64,000 nt of DNA from Pseudofabraea citricarpa (Eukaryota > Ascomycota > Leotiomycetes > Helotiales > Dermateaceae): positions 558,001 through 622,000 of the forward strand of contig JAPWGK010000018.1 in assembly GCA_029641185.1 (NCBI GenBank). Reading direction: 5' to 3'. Shown here piece after piece: positions 45,104 through 57,946 of this stretch (position 1 is the stretch's first letter; each line of letters opens with the position of its first letter). The position numbers and the translations under genes were made by a program. The notes under the pieces were generated by a model, which made no database searches, was not told where the DNA came from, and saw only the letters and a program-made list of their open reading frames with translations.

Positions 45104-47714
45104 TGAGCGGCTGACCTACTTGTACCAACATGAAAGTTTCGTATCTAGGCGCATGGGAAGAGTGGTTGCTTTGTTTTCACTTTCGTTCTTTTTCTTTGCG
45201 GCTAGGAGTTTACAGAGTGCGAGGGAGGAACTCGCAATTGGGGCAAGGGGCGCGCGGGGACTGGCGTTACATAATACCCCCATCGGCCTGAAAAAAATGC
45301 AAATACAACTTGGGTTTCTCCTGGACTGGTAGGACACAGTAGAGGAATGGAATGTATATCAGGAATCAAAATACCAATTCGAGACGCTTTTCGTTTGAAC
45401 ATGCCTCTGTTCTTTGTCCTGCTTTGAAAATAGCATTATATCGTGAGCTTGTTGACTTGGCTGAGTGAACTTAGACCTACCTGTACTTCCGTGGACCATC
45501 GGACTTTGTTTTCTCCTCCTTTGTTCTCTTTCGATTAGTTATCTAAGTAGATTCGTAGAGCTAACTGGTAACTGAGAATTCTCTTAACTGAACTCTTCGG
45601 TTAAGCTTATAGGTAGCTAAAGACAGGTAGCTTGACAATTGGTAACCTTAATTTCAAAATATAAAGAAAAGAAAATTTCGGATTTTATAAGAAAGCTGGT
45701 ATTAGTATAATAGTTACTTGAAAAATATAATTTAGCTTAAGCCTCGTGGCAGGAGAATAATAGTAGACACTAGTTTTATTCACTTATACTTCAAGGGAAG
45801 GAGGAGGGGGGGAAAAAGAAAAAAAAAAGGAGGCTTGGAGTATATATCATAGTAGCATCTACTCTAACATGTGCACCTATTAGAACAGCGCAGGCTACCG
45901 GGATACATACACCTTACCTGGTAGGTTGTCGACCATGGTATACCGTAGCCTTCATCTAGCAATACACCCTAGCTCGGGCAGACGGGACCCGATAGCGCCT
46001 AATGGCAGTCCGTCGACTGGGAAAAGGGCTTCAGACCAGCCTGGCGGAGAGGATAGCAGAGATAGGAAGGCAGCTACAGTAAGTTGTGCCACCCCATTGC
46101 ACCAACTGGCCAACTGTTTGTTGTCGACTTTTGCTTAACTAAATATATCTCTCCTTTAGCCGAGCCTCGAGCAGAGCGCCTGCAAACTGTCACGCGGCCG
46201 GGCGACCACCCGGGCCAGGATCAATATTAATGCGGTATATAACCAAATGGGGCACCTGACCTGCTGCGCACTGTTATAATAGCTAATTTCGAACAGGGTC
46301 TTCTTAGGATTCTCTTCAAGCTTGTAAGCAATTCAGTTTGACGTTTCCAGGAAGTTTGCCGACAAGCCTGGAAGTGCAAAGGCATGGGGAAATGAAACAC
46401 GCAACTAATATTTTGCTTCCTAGCTTTATAGCAAAAGACAGACCAAAGAATCTTAGGCTTAATACGCCATAGCTCCGTGGTGTTCCTTAAAGGCTTGTAA
46501 CAGACCATCTTTTTCATCTTGCCAATATAGCAGCTAAGTGAACTAGGCTCTGTTTCCACAAACATATGATAGTAGAAACTAAATAGACTTTGATTATCTG
46601 AAATTCAAAGGACCTACGTTCAACTGGGCGTTCCCGGGTCTCAAGTAGACCAAATTTATACTATCGACCTTACTCACTTGCTGGAAGACCAGTGTAAATT
46701 GAGAACATTTAACATACTGTGAGTATACGGTGTAACATGAAAGTTAAGTAATACACGATCTGTGAGATTTGAAGTTCAGCTGGACAAAGGAAAGTCCTGT
46801 TGATTAACTTCAACGATTTTCATTTTATATGTTTCTATCGATCTCTCAGGTAAAGCTTATTCGTGCTAACTCTCTTATCAAGCTGAAGGTGTAGAAATGG
46901 GTAATATCTGTCTGGGTAGATTTTGGGGAAGTTAGAATCATTGAGCACACATCATAGTCGGTTTAATAGTACCAGAATATGACAAGATCAGTTCGTGAAG
47001 CTTGTTTGAAAACCGTTGAATATATTTAGACTATTCGCAACATCTGGTGGGACATAGCTATAGAGTTTATATAATTACCTAGGTATCGCAGTGTCATCTT
47101 TAGAAATTACTACCAATCTCTGAATGCGATTAGGTGGCAATTTTTGGGGCCAGATCTCTGACCAAACAATGCTAAATAAGATGGATTACGTCTTACCAAG
47201 TAACGAATGGGCTCTTGAGAATACCACGAGTTGGCAAGTGGGTTAAAGTTATTAAGCAAATGACTTGAGTAGCGAAGAAGCTTCGAGTAATCATTGTGCT
47301 ATTGAGAACCGTTAGCGAAGTTTAGCTGATTCGTTCCCTGGGTACTGAAAAGTTGCCAGGCAAATATTAAAGCGCTGGATGGTTAAAAGGCTTGTATGAG
47401 AGAAATGCTTTGTGTGATTGTAAGGCTTTGTATCATTAAAGGAAAGTATCATTCAGTAGCCGACGATATTTGATTAACAAAGGAGCATATAAGACAACTA
47501 TCACTCATCACTTTCCTCTAATTCTAAATTTATCATACTTTATGAAAGGCAACTTGGATAATAATAAAGGTCCCATTGTTTTTTGGACCGCACAATTGAC
47601 CATTGTTGCGCGTGACTATTAAGCGATCGCTAAACCCTGACCCGCTCGTGCATTCAAGTAACCCTCCTCTCTCCTTTTCTTCTTCTTCTCTTCTACAACC
47701 TTGAATGCAGAATC
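45104..47714. other. AT-rich gene-free block, possible transposon relic
   Basis: 2.6 kb without a credible gene. From about 45540 to 47600 the DNA is strongly AT-rich with many TA steps and stops in all frames. It encloses a GC-richer islet at about 45880-46230 (open frame 45926-46138). This is the look of a degraded repeat, possibly after repeat-induced point mutation. No terminal repeats, target-site duplication or transposase/reverse-transcriptase motif could be identified by eye. The last 100 bp are the promoter of the next gene. Confidence 0.5.
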
Positions 47715-48843
47715 ATGCCGCGCGAAGCCCCCCGCCGCAATCACCGCATGCCGGCCCGCTACAGGGATGCTGGTAAGTACTTTCTTTGGAAAAAGATTTA
47801 TGCTTGTTCAAAGCCAACTTCCTTTCAACTATCTGACTTTTCTTAGTAACTGACTGTTTTTAGCCATCACCCCTCCTCCCACCCCTCCCAAGCGTCGCCG
47901 CGCCGCATCCGCCGCCGCCACCACCCACTTATATCCTCCCAACTCAATCGTTACATCGAAGATCAGGATTAACAACAAGAAGAGTGCCCCTACTGCAGTC
48001 CTTACTCTAGCTTTAGCTTCAGCTTCCGCTGCTGTACCAGCACCCAGACCGATGCCAGAGCTCGTCGCACTTGCCCCACTGATAAATTGGGATGAGCTTG
48101 AAGACGGAATCAAGATCAAGATCGTCTCAGAGCTGTCATTCAAGATGCCGTTCTTCGAGGCAATGTGGAGCATGGGCCTGTCCGATGAGCAGTGCAGCGC
48201 TTTCGAGAGAATGTACAACCAAGAACTCGACTGCAAGCTCAGAGAGATGAACAGAATTGATGAGAAGCGCGCCCAAGTTGACGAACTTCTCAAGAGAGGC
48301 CAGATACTGGGCGAGGAAAATCCAGATTACATCGCTGCCACCAATCAGCTTTGTGCCAGTTTCGAATACACCGAATGGGAACCAATGACGGTTATCATAT
48401 CTCGCAGGCAGGCAGCAGACGGACGAAGATTCCTGGAATCTTTTGATTTCATCAACGACCTCCCTGAAATCGAGGAAGTTCTGAACGTCGTTGGTGATAG
48501 TGGTGTAGATTACTCCTGGTATGACATCTACACACCTGAATCACATCCCGGCCCTTGTCCTTGGAAGGGTCGCTGGGCTATTGACGATGATGGCGAATAT
48601 GACGAGGAGGAAGATGCGAAGGATGTCAAGGGCAAGGGAAACAAGGTACAAGCTCCAATCCCACTTGACAAGGCAACTGGCCGCAAGGCTTCGACTCCTG
48701 CACCAAAGAGCAAGAAGAAGACACCTGCCAAGAAACCACCTGCCAAGAAACCACCTGCCAAGAAACCACCCGCCAAGAAGCAGAATCAGAAGAAGTCCGG
48801 ACTCAACAAAGTCACCAATGTCACCGACCTTCAGGATGCCTAG
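47715..48843 (+). CDS. hypothetical protein, Lys-rich PAKKP-repeat tail
   Basis: Not recognised. Exons are 47715-47772 and 47864-48843, for 345 residues; the join (GTAAGT, then TTTTTAG) is in frame. The N terminus is basic and proline-rich (MPREAPRRNHRMPARYRDA, PPPTPPKRRR). A mostly helical, acidic middle (about residues 85-250, INWDELEDGIKIKIVSELSF onward) may be a folded domain. The C terminus turns acidic (DDDGEYDEEEDAKD), then strongly basic with four tandem PAKKP units from a 15-bp DNA repeat. Composition suggests a nuclear, histone-H1-like or nucleolar location, but no known domain is seen. Confidence 0.72.
48721..48780 (+). repeat. 15-bp coding tandem repeat (PAKKP)
   Basis: Four head-to-tail copies of CCACCTGCCAAGAAA (last copy with two substitutions) encode the lysine-rich tail of the hypothetical protein. 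Such a repeat can change length by slippage without frameshift. Confidence 0.9.
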
Positions 48844-49396
48844 AGGAAGACCCAGAATGACTCTGTGATGCTCACTGGTAGTTTTCACTGCTTGGGCTCA
48901 AGCTGGTTTTGATGAATGTACGATCAGATGCTTTTATGAGCAACGGGAAACGATACTTGCGTGATCATGCATGGATAGATAGATAGATTCATGACTATAC
49001 CATCGAGGCAAGACGGCGCCTCGACAGCAATAAAATGACTCTTGCTTTCTGAACTTTGATCATCTGTTTGCATGTTGTTGTGATTACCATACGAGATATA
49101 AGCGAGACTTTAAACGAGCAGCCCCTATGTCATGCACAGACCCCAAACCGTGGCGCAGAAATGTAGTTCAGCCTCATGCAAGCCACAATCGTGAACCACC
49201 TTCCAAGTCTCCATCACAGCCTTGATTACACCATTACATCCCCAAATACTCTTAACACTGCTGCCAGCGTCTCCTAACAGTTCCAGAGCCTACAGGTTGG
49301 ACACGCCCGATACTTAATACCGCAGGAGCCTCCGAATCGTTACTACCGGCACGACCGCATCCTCTTCCCCCCAAGCTCAGAGCTATCCTCGGCGAT
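48844..49396. other. intergenic spacer
   Basis: 553 bp between two + strand genes. No feature recognised beyond a short GATA run near 48975. Confidence 0.5.
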
Positions 49397-50716
49397 ATGT
49401 CAAACAAGCGCATCGAACAGAGTGAGATCGAGAAATACTGGGAGATCTTCGCTTCCCTCTCGAATGGCGGAACACACCTTACGGGATCGCAGGCAGCGCC
49501 CGTCCTGAAGAACAGTCAATTGCGCGATGATCAGCTCGAGCGGATATGGGATCTAGCGGATGTGGATAACGATGGAAATCTGGACTTTGAGGAGTTCTGC
49601 GTGGCTATGAGATTGATTTTTGATCTTGTGAATGGGGTATGCAATATCTGGAAGGGAAGGGTACTCGCTATACTGGGCTAATGGCTTTTGCAGGAATACG
49701 CGGACGTCCCTCAATCATTACCAGACTGGCTCGTCCCGGAATCAAAGGCGCATTTGGTACAGGCCAATCGCGCGCTTACCGGAAAGCAGGTTCAATTTGA
49801 GCAAATTGATGACGACGACGATTCCCCTGGACTAAAAGACGGCTTCGATTGGTACATGAGTCCTTCTGATAAGTCTAAGTACGAGGAGATCTACTCAGCG
49901 AACCGCGATGGAAGAGGAGATATTACCTGTAAGTCTGGAGACCCTATAAGATTTGCGCATTGCTAAAATCGATGGTCTTCAGTCGAATCCCTGGATTCTC
50001 TATATTCCTCACTCGATGTACCAGACACCGACATTCGATCTGCATGGAATCTCATCAATCCCTCCGCCTCTTCAGCGATTTCCAAAGATGCGACTCTAGC
50101 CTTCCTGCATATCCTTAATAATCGCCACGAAGGCTATCGCATTCCACGAACCGTACCTCCGTCCCTGCGCGCAAGCTTCGAGAGACACCAAATCGACTAC
50201 CAAGTAGACAACCAACGGACAGCGGCGCAAAAATGGGGAACAACTGGAGGAGACGAGACAAGCACAGGACGAAAGGCCAAATTTGGCGACACATATTTGA
50301 GCCGTATGGGTATGGGTGGAAAGAGTAGCTATCGCCCAGCGGGTACTGATTTCTCATCCACGAAAACAACTGAGGATTGGGAGGAGGTACGACTAAAGAA
50401 GCAATTATCCGAGCTGGAAGCGAAGATCGAGAAAGTAGAGTCGGCATCGGCCAGTCGATCAGGTGGACGGAGAGATACCAAACCAGCTCTGGTGAAGCGG
50501 GAACTAGAACAACTTTTGGATTACAAGCGACGGGAACTTCGTGATATGGAGCAAGGAGATGGCAAGAGCAAAGTCGGCGCAAGCTTGAAGGGCGTCGCGG
50601 ACGAGATCGCAACGGTGAAAGAGCAAGTCGATGGGTTAGAAGCCCATCTCAGATCGCGAGAACAGATTTTGGAACAGCTGAAGCAGGAGATTGAGAATGA
50701 GAAGACTGGCAGATAG
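49397..50716 (+). CDS. END3: End3, EH-domain endocytosis protein
   Basis: Actin-patch adaptor of the Pan1-Sla1-End3 complex, needed for endocytosis and actin organisation. Exons are 49397-49636, 49694-49928 and 49983-50716, for 402 residues, the usual length. An N-terminal EH domain (residues 8-95) shows [33 protein letters not shown] and the EF-hand loop [13 protein letters not shown] second EH-like domain follows, opening at [20 protein letters not shown]. The C-terminal third is coiled coil ([18 protein letters not shown] and [13 protein letters not shown]), the region that binds Pan1 in yeast. Introns are 57 and 54 bp. Confidence 0.93.
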
Positions 50717-51727
50717 CGCGCTTACCCATGACACTTTCTAGAGTACGAATTTTACCCCCCGTTTATATTAGATTGGCTTTGAAATTTGGGTATTTGTATT
50801 TGCTTTAGAGCCATGTTTCGTAACGAGTTGCTGGCTGATGCGTTGCCATGCACGCATCTATGTATGGCCAAGAATTATTTAACCGCCAGGCTAAGGTTCC
50901 ATCGTTGTGATTGCCATTCTAGCATGCTTCGATCTTCAGGCGTAGGAACTTGCATGACCTACTAGAATATAAGAGCATCCACAAGCTAACGAGTCTGCTT
51001 ATTTGAGATAGATAGTTGATGTAAGGTGAGACTTATTCTATAATATCATCTCCAAACGACTTGATCTAAGATAACGTCTTCAGTGCCGAAGTATTAGCCT
51101 TGCACTCGCGCTATTGAGATGGCCACAGGCAGAGATTGCCTGTGCCCTCTTTTAGCTTTTCGGGTCCCAGATGTAAATGTAAGCAGTTTAATCAAATAGT
51201 ACTACCTTATCTCTCTCTATATGCAACGTACCTAAGGAGAAACAACGGCCCTTGACTCGTCACGCGTCCTCGCGGGTTCGGTAAGAAAGTTAAGCGAGTA
51301 GGTTCATATAGCGAATTAAGCCAAGTTAGCTCAACAAACAGGGGTGGCATACTACTCTATGGTCGAGTGGTATCAGGTCAAGCTCCTGTTAAGAGGAGGG
51401 CGGGCTACTAACATATAAATAAATAGATAAGGGGTCCATCTACGAACAAAATAAAACTCGACCAACCAACCAGCCAACCAAATCACCAAATCACCAACCG
51501 CCACGCCAGTTAATCAAACAATTGATTAATCACACCAAAGTCGCCTAGAAATCCTGAGAAAAAACGCCTCTCTCGCCTCTTCAAAAACCTCTCTCGCAGC
51601 AGGTTTTCTAAGGGATCCTCCGGGGTCCCAGAGTTTTTGCCCCTCCTCCCTTTCCCTCTTTTTTCTCTCTCCTGGTTTCCTTGTCTATCTTATTTATATT
51701 TTGTTAGGACGTATAAATACAGCATAT
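50717..51727. other. spacer between convergent genes
   Basis: 1.0 kb. It holds a CCAA(C/T)CAA-type short repeat at about 51458-51500 and a C/T-rich tract at 51640-51680. No gene or known mobile element recognised. Confidence 0.5.
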
Positions 51728-54318
51728 TCAATCATCCGAGTCTCCCCACCAACTCTTTAAATCCTCTCTTCTCCAAGCAGTCGCCCAACCCGTTTCTCGC
51801 TCAATCATCTCCAGGATGTTGAGGATAGCCTGATGCTCACTTGGGTGGCTCATGACTTTCCCCGCCATCCAGATTGGTTGGATCGAGTTCGTCCATGCAC
51901 CACTGTATTTAATCAGCTTGAATTTCCTTATAAGAAGGGATGCCACGCTTACTGATGTGTGTTTGAGACTGAGATTGCACAGATCTGACGAGCATGCCAG
52001 AAGATAGATTTCTAGCATCGGCGGTTAGCCAAGGAAGCGTGGAAAGGGAAGAAGTACCTACTTGTTGTTTGGATACCTTGACGTATGTCGGCCTTTCTTG
52101 CAGCATCAATAGAGTTGCCGTGTGATAAAGTTGATTCCCAGAGACAGCTGGGCCATTACCATATAGCACCGTTGGGAACGGCGATCCATTTTTCGCCTCG
52201 GCAGCGGGTATTGTGAGAATAGGCTTCATCTCTTCTGGTCTCTGCAGCCACCAATCTTCAAGATGACCATATAGCTCAGCCCAACGAGCCGCAGGGCTTC
52301 TTGATTCTGGTTCACGACACGGGACTTGAGTCTTCAGATTGTGAACAAGAGTGGTGCAGCTAGCGCAGAGGAAGACTGCAAAGTTCGCATATGTATCGAA
52401 GCCATTCGACGGGTTGCGGAAGAGTTTGATGTCCTCACTGAGTCCGCCACTTGAAGCCCAACGATGGATAGGTATCAGTGGGAGGTCCTGCGAGATTAGA
52501 GCACCGCAGATATCTTGTATAGTCAGTATAGATTTAAACATGCGACCAAGAGGATTTACCCATCCTGGCGAAGCACCAGAACAGTGCTTCTTCGATCCCA
52601 CCAACGAAACCATTAATCCCAACTGCTTCGAGCAGATTTGCGCAGCCCTCAAGATGCCGTCTCCATTCTTTCGGTGAGCCTAAATTGATTAGTTCTCGGA
52701 GGTCAAACTAGAGATATTGACATACAACTCATCATCTCCAATACGCAGAGAATAACACACGAAGCTATCACGGCTGTATTCTTGGACTGAAGCTCTGGGA
52801 GTAATAAATGAATAGCTTCTTGGTACAGAGCCAAGCTCTCAGAAGATGATGGTGAGTTTTCTTTCCTCTCAATTTGACGAGCAGCAAGAGCTAGCAAAGA
52901 ATTCTTCAAATGCGGTGTGGTGCGTGCGATCATGGGTATCTTATGCTCAAAATGACGTTTATTATCAAACTTATCGAGCTAGAAATTGTTAGCAGGTTCT
53001 TGTTTTGAGATTAATTTCGAGGATAATTTACCCAGGGTGCTACTTCATTGATCCACGTCTTCCATAGCACGTACTCGCGTTGTGGTGTAAGTTCTGGTGG
53101 CTTCGACGAGGTATTTGATTCCGGATCCGATTCGCGAGCTTCATTACTTCCTTCGGTATCTTTTGGTAACCCTCTCATAAAGAATCCCATATCTGGCTGT
53201 GGATCAGGCGTCCCATTCCTTGTCGGGGCATTTGAACGAGCTGTGTATATGAGATGGTCTCTTAGCGTTGAATGGAGTTCTTGATAAGCCGACCCAGGTA
53301 GAAATATCCCGTCAACATCATCAAACATATGTTGATCAAGCAGTGCATTATTACTGTCAATGTTTCCAGGGAACATTGGCGGTGGCATGTCAGTTTGTTC
53401 ATTGATATTATGAACCGGATTTAGAGAAGGATGCGGTTGAGATGGCATGTATCTCAATGCTAATAGTTCAGCAGCAGCGTCTTCGGTATGGATAGGCGAC
53501 CTTGCTGAAGTATTTGAGATTCGGCTAGGTTCAGAAATAAACCCAGGAGTAAGCCCAGCTCTCTCCGAGTAATCTGAATTATGCGAGTTGACAATCTGGA
53601 GGCGTGAACCATTTGATGCCGGACTCGCATGTGAATCTCCATCCATGGAGTAAGGCATGCCATCTGAATGAGACATGGAGTTTGGTGTATAGAAACTAGG
53701 CGATTCAGCTTGCCATGCCACAGGTAGTTCTTCTGGTTGAAGATGCATGGCATGTGATATGCCACGGGTCGTCACTTCAAATTCAGTCGTTTTCGAAGGC
53801 GGTGACATCTCACTTAGAGATTCATCAATTGGGGAACCAATTGGGCTCTCTCCTTCGGAGTTACGAATTTGATAATCCTTTTCAACTTGAGAAGTGACAT
53901 TCATAATCTGTCATCGATTATTAGCCCGAGCCTTGACACCCAAAGACTCAATTTGTTTCTGTATTACTTTATAATACCGAGGCCTTTTCCTTGACATCGA
54001 CGGATGCCCGGCCTCCAAAGTCGTAGCATTATCAGCTCTGAAAGTGACTTTAATTCCCCATTCACAACCTTCACCTCTCTGGCGGCAATTCATACATGAA
54101 GGCCGAAGCTCATCGCCTAAGCCGAGATTAGCATGGGGTACCAGTACAATGGACAGTGGTTGGAATGATTTTCGGGGACCAGACTAACATTTCCTGCGTC
54201 TGCGCCGACAATTGAGGCAACCTGTTCGAGTTCTGGTCTTTTTGGTGGTCTGCACAGGGCTGGGGTGATCTTGTTGCGGTTGCGCAAGCAGATCTGCATC
54301 AGTGCTGTCGGTTGCCAT
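51728..54318 (-). CDS. Zn(2)-Cys(6) transcription factor of the catabolic cluster
   Basis: Probable pathway-specific regulator. Eight exons: 54318-54189, 54116-53968, 53907-53032, 52978-52726, 52679-52560, 52513-52062, 52011-51953 and 51902-51728, giving 737 residues. The zinc cluster CLNCRRRRRKCDELRPSCMNCRQRGEGC has perfect C-x2-C-x6-C-x6-C-x2-C-x6-C spacing and is split by intron 1. A disordered Ser/Pro/Glu-rich linker follows. The rest matches the Fungal_trans_2 type regulatory domain: WRRHLEGCANLLEAVGINGF, EEALFWCFARMDICGALI, SIFWHARQICAISVSNTH and WTNSIQPIWMAGKVMSH. Intron 2 (60 bp) removes a stop before the second half. The gene is adjacent to, and in the same direction as, a sugar transporter. 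Control of the transporter, kinase, dehydrogenase and transketolase genes is inferred from position. Confidence 0.9.
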
Positions 54319-54941
54319 ATTCGGCAACTTTGCCACCAAACCACTCAAGCTGCAGCAAGTTTGTATGGTGAGTTTTGTAGAGTATGCTGAGAGATGATAT
54401 GATAGTACCAGCACTCTGCAGCAAAACTCTGTTCCTGCGCCCGAAACTATACAGCGGTCAGAATCTGGGGTTGAATCCCCCACGTTTCCAGGGCTGAGGA
54501 GAAAAGAGAGATTCTCTGGAGAGAGGGGCTATCCGCTTACCTAAATAGGCAGTACTAACCACAGGTTTTGTCCGACTCGGCTGATGCATATGATCATGTG
54601 ACAGCTGATGATTCCAAACCTAACATACGCCCTCAGAACCCAGGAAATATCTCCCGCGCGGCAGTTGGCAGGTGGCGTAAGTTAAGCTTCTTCATTATCA
54701 GGTTAATCGTTACGGAAAACAAGCCTTTCGATGCTGAGTGTTTGTGCCTGTCTGCCGCTCGCTAAAAATCACAATGCGTGACTTGATTTGGAGCAAAATA
54801 GAGAGAGCTGTGGTGATCATGTTGCTTTAGTACTTCATTCTAATTAAGATATCCATTTCCCATTCTGGTATATTTATTGTAACAAACATAGTCATCTACA
54901 AGCCACTGAGTAGATTTGGAATGTTGTCTTCCTCTGCCTCC
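54319..54941. other. spacer between regulator and transporter genes
   Basis: 623 bp: promoter of the regulator gene and the 3' end of the transporter gene, both on the minus strand. Nothing distinctive. Confidence 0.5.
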
Positions 54942-56987
54942 TCATAGTTTTGTATCCGAGGTGGTTTCACTCCTGTCTACATGCGTCACTTCACCCTCCT
55001 CATGCTTTTCATGAAATGCTCGAAGGTCAGCATCTGGGATTTCGTCCGCATCCATGGAGTGGTGCCAGTGCAGTAATACTTTGTCTCCTGTAAACAGTTT
55101 GTCGATCTGCTCAAGCGAGAGATTCTTAGTCTCAGGATAGAAAAAGAAGATAAGCGGAATGAAACAGGCGTTGAAGACCGAGAAGTAGATATATGTTCGC
55201 CACTGAATATTCGAAATACTAATTGGGGTAATTTCAACAACCAGAAATGTGAAAATCCAATTTGATGCTGTGGCGAGACCAGCAGCTGGAGTTCGAATTG
55301 CCAATGGAGCATATTCGGCGGGTACTAAGGGTGTTAGAGCCCAGAATAGTTTTATTTACGCTGTCAAACTTACAAAGCCATGGAATTGCCAGCAAACCAA
55401 CGGCAAAGAAGAAGTTGAAAAGGAACAGCATGACAACTGCAACATAGCCGGCAGACTTGTTTCCGGTTGACACAGTACCTGCGAGGACTGCCATGCATGC
55501 ACATTGACCAGCTGCTGCAAAAAGCATAAGCTTACGTCGTCCCAATCTGGAAATCTGTTAGAATTTCACTTTGACTTGAACAGAGAGCAACATGCCTATC
55601 AATTATCCAGATAGGAATCAGCGAGGAGAGGAAATATGCAACTCCGTTGAAACCAGAGAGTAAGAGAGAAAGGCTGTGAGATAGTCCGACAGACTGCTCA
55701 AAAATGACTGGGGCGTACTACTTTATTTTTAGCAACCTTTCAAATACCAAGCAAGACGTAGACCACTTACATAAGTGATAAGATTGATACCGGAAAGTTG
55801 CTGCATGAATTGACCTCCAATACCGAGAAGTGCTGTAAGGCTTCTGTTAGTACTCTATATACGAAGTTAAATATCTATTGATTGTATACATACTCCTGTA
55901 AAAGAACTTTTGGGGCCCATTCTTGAAGCAGGCTAATAAACCATTGGTACCTGCTGCTGCTTGGCGTTCCACAGCAATCGCATGTTGAATCTCTGCCATT
56001 TCTCGATCGATAACTGGATTTGTCTCCTGGATAGACTTGGCATCGTGTTCCAAGGCCCATAAAATGTGCCTTGCCTCTTCATGCTTATCGTGATTCAGGA
56101 GCCATCTGGGAGATTCGGGTAGGATAAGAATTCCAATGAATGTGACAATCGCAAAAACAATCTGTAAAGCCAGTGGGAACCGGAATTGAGACTGGTTGCT
56201 GACGTAGCTCATGCCATAATCCACCCAATATGCCATCATAACACCGCTAAAGTAACCATTAGCAAGGCGCTTTCCTGAACAGCCTTTGGACGTACAAGAT
56301 ATTGATTGCAAGCTCAACGGCCAAACCTTTTCCTCTTTTCTTTGCCTTCATCAATTCCGCATGCCACACAGGAATAGTGGCTGTGTTTGCGCCATTTCCC
56401 AATCCAGCTACAATTCGTCCAACGATCATTTGCGGAATGCCATTTGCAGAAGCTTGAAGTGCAGCTCCGATTGATAGTACAATACATCCAAGCATAATAC
56501 ATTTCCTTCGACCCAGGTATTCACCAAAGAAGAAACAAAACATAGCGCCGAAGAAACATCCGATCTCGTAAATTGCAACACTGTATATGACATGGTCAGC
56601 TATATCCACTTCTTATCCTGAGCATACCATAATTCGATCCGGATTCAAGAAAAATATGTTAAAGGTCTCGAAGAAATAAAATAAAACACAGTTCATCCAA
56701 GAATCTGTATATCCGTACTAGCTATAAAAACAGATAAAGACTTACACTGTTCCCTGCAAAGAAGAGCTTCCGTTGCCCGTGTCCGTTGTGTCGATTGCTG
56801 GAAATTGTTTGGTGAAGGCATCTCCAGTCAAAAGACCAGACATTACACCTTGATCATATCCGAATCTGAACTATCATTAGTCATGTGAAAAAACGTACGA
56901 TTTGAAAACATCGACTTACAGTAGAAATCCCGAGCCTGCTGTAGCAGTGATGGCCCACGACAGAGCGCGACCCACGAGAATCGTCAT
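54942..56987 (-). CDS. MFS sugar/polyol transporter
   Basis: Major-facilitator sugar porter of the plasma membrane. Eight exons: 56987-56920, 56865-56746, 56580-56296, 56246-55894, 55832-55771, 55717-55596, 55546-55374 and 55324-54942, for 521 residues with about 12 predicted spans. Family signatures are present: LLFGYDQGVMSG, FFGEYLGRRK (loop 2-3), LPESPRWLL, QQLSGINLITYYAP, IDRLGRRKL (loop 8-9) and FFYPETKNLSLEQID. Intron 6 has a GC donor (AG|GCATGT). Intron 2 is long (165 bp) because VVAIYEIG must follow GT directly as in homologs. The tail is hydrophilic. Its place beside a DAK-family kinase and a dehydrogenase suggests a polyol, glycerol or ketose as cargo. The sequence alone cannot distinguish hexose from polyol. 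Confidence 0.9.
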
Positions 56988-57946
56988 GTTGAAAATAACC
57001 GACCGAATTTGTGAAAGCGACGAAGATGTAAAAACACGCTGAATCGAGTAAATAACCAACAGTGGATATTAACAAGGCTTTATATGAGATCTCAGATTTT
57101 CAAAGAACTCGATTCAGCCTTGGCAGCATCATGGGGACTCCCCGTCGGTTCGAGACGAGGATGCTATGCTGCAACCCCATTTCTGAGGGGAGCCGAAAGC
57201 TGTCCGGGATAGTACGGATTGAGTTTAGCAAGGAAGCAAATGGTGACAACATGGAATACTAGTTTGGGATTCCCCCTGGGGCACAAAACACACAACTCCA
57301 GCGGGAAAATCAGGAACATGAATCAGGCGAGGTGAAAATGCGGAGAAGAGCTTTGTGATTGGTTTGACAGGATGACAGAGCATACGAGTCGCCGGTAAGC
57401 AACTGTCATGTACAGACCGAAAGGGGATATTATAAGCGCCGGTGCATCAGACGGCGCTGCACAATTGGCCTTGATTCATGAAAAAGTGCGTGGTTGCGGG
57501 GACTTGTGGGGCATCCACAAACAATTCAAGTACCCCGTGTGGAGAAAGTGCAGAATTTATCAGCGGATAAAAGTGCATTTTTGGGTAATATATTTGTTCA
57601 CTATCTTATTTAAGCCGTTTCCATGGTTGGGATGTGATCGGGTGCCTAAGCCTTCCTCATTCGACTTCTGGCATTCAACGAGCAGGAGATAGCTTCTCTG
57701 GTATGGCAATATGATCTCTAAGTCAAATGAAAAGTTCTCAAGGGGTAAAAATTGAAAGTGTCAGCTTCACAGTCTAGATGCTCCCCGGAATTGGTTTGGG
57801 CAACTTTAAGCTCTATCGCAAAGTATAGGTTCGAGAGAATTCTGTTTTAAGCTTGGGTGACGATAGATACAATACAAAATGGGCTGCTGCGACAATATGT
57901 TGCTTCACAAAAATCATTCAATCAAGATCTGACAGTATCAATCATC
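56988..57946. promoter_or_regulatory. divergent promoter, transporter / DAK kinase
   Basis: A 959-bp bidirectional promoter. CreA-type SYGGRG sites on the + strand include CTGGGG (57276-57281), GCGGGG (57496-57501) and GTGGGG (57506-57511). Glucose repression would fit a catabolic cluster; this is inference from a short, common motif. Confidence 0.45.

Noticed and set aside
45926..46138. Open frame in the GC-richer islet of the AT-rich block
   Set aside because: Short, ending in stops on both sides, with no transposase or reverse-transcriptase motif; kept only as part of a possible relic.
56581..56745. Possible extra exon within transporter intron 2 (hydrophobic frame containing FYFFETFNIFF)
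   Set aside because: Direct joining gives the conserved QGTVVAIYEIG; the extra segment has no family counterpart and lacks matching splice sites on both sides.
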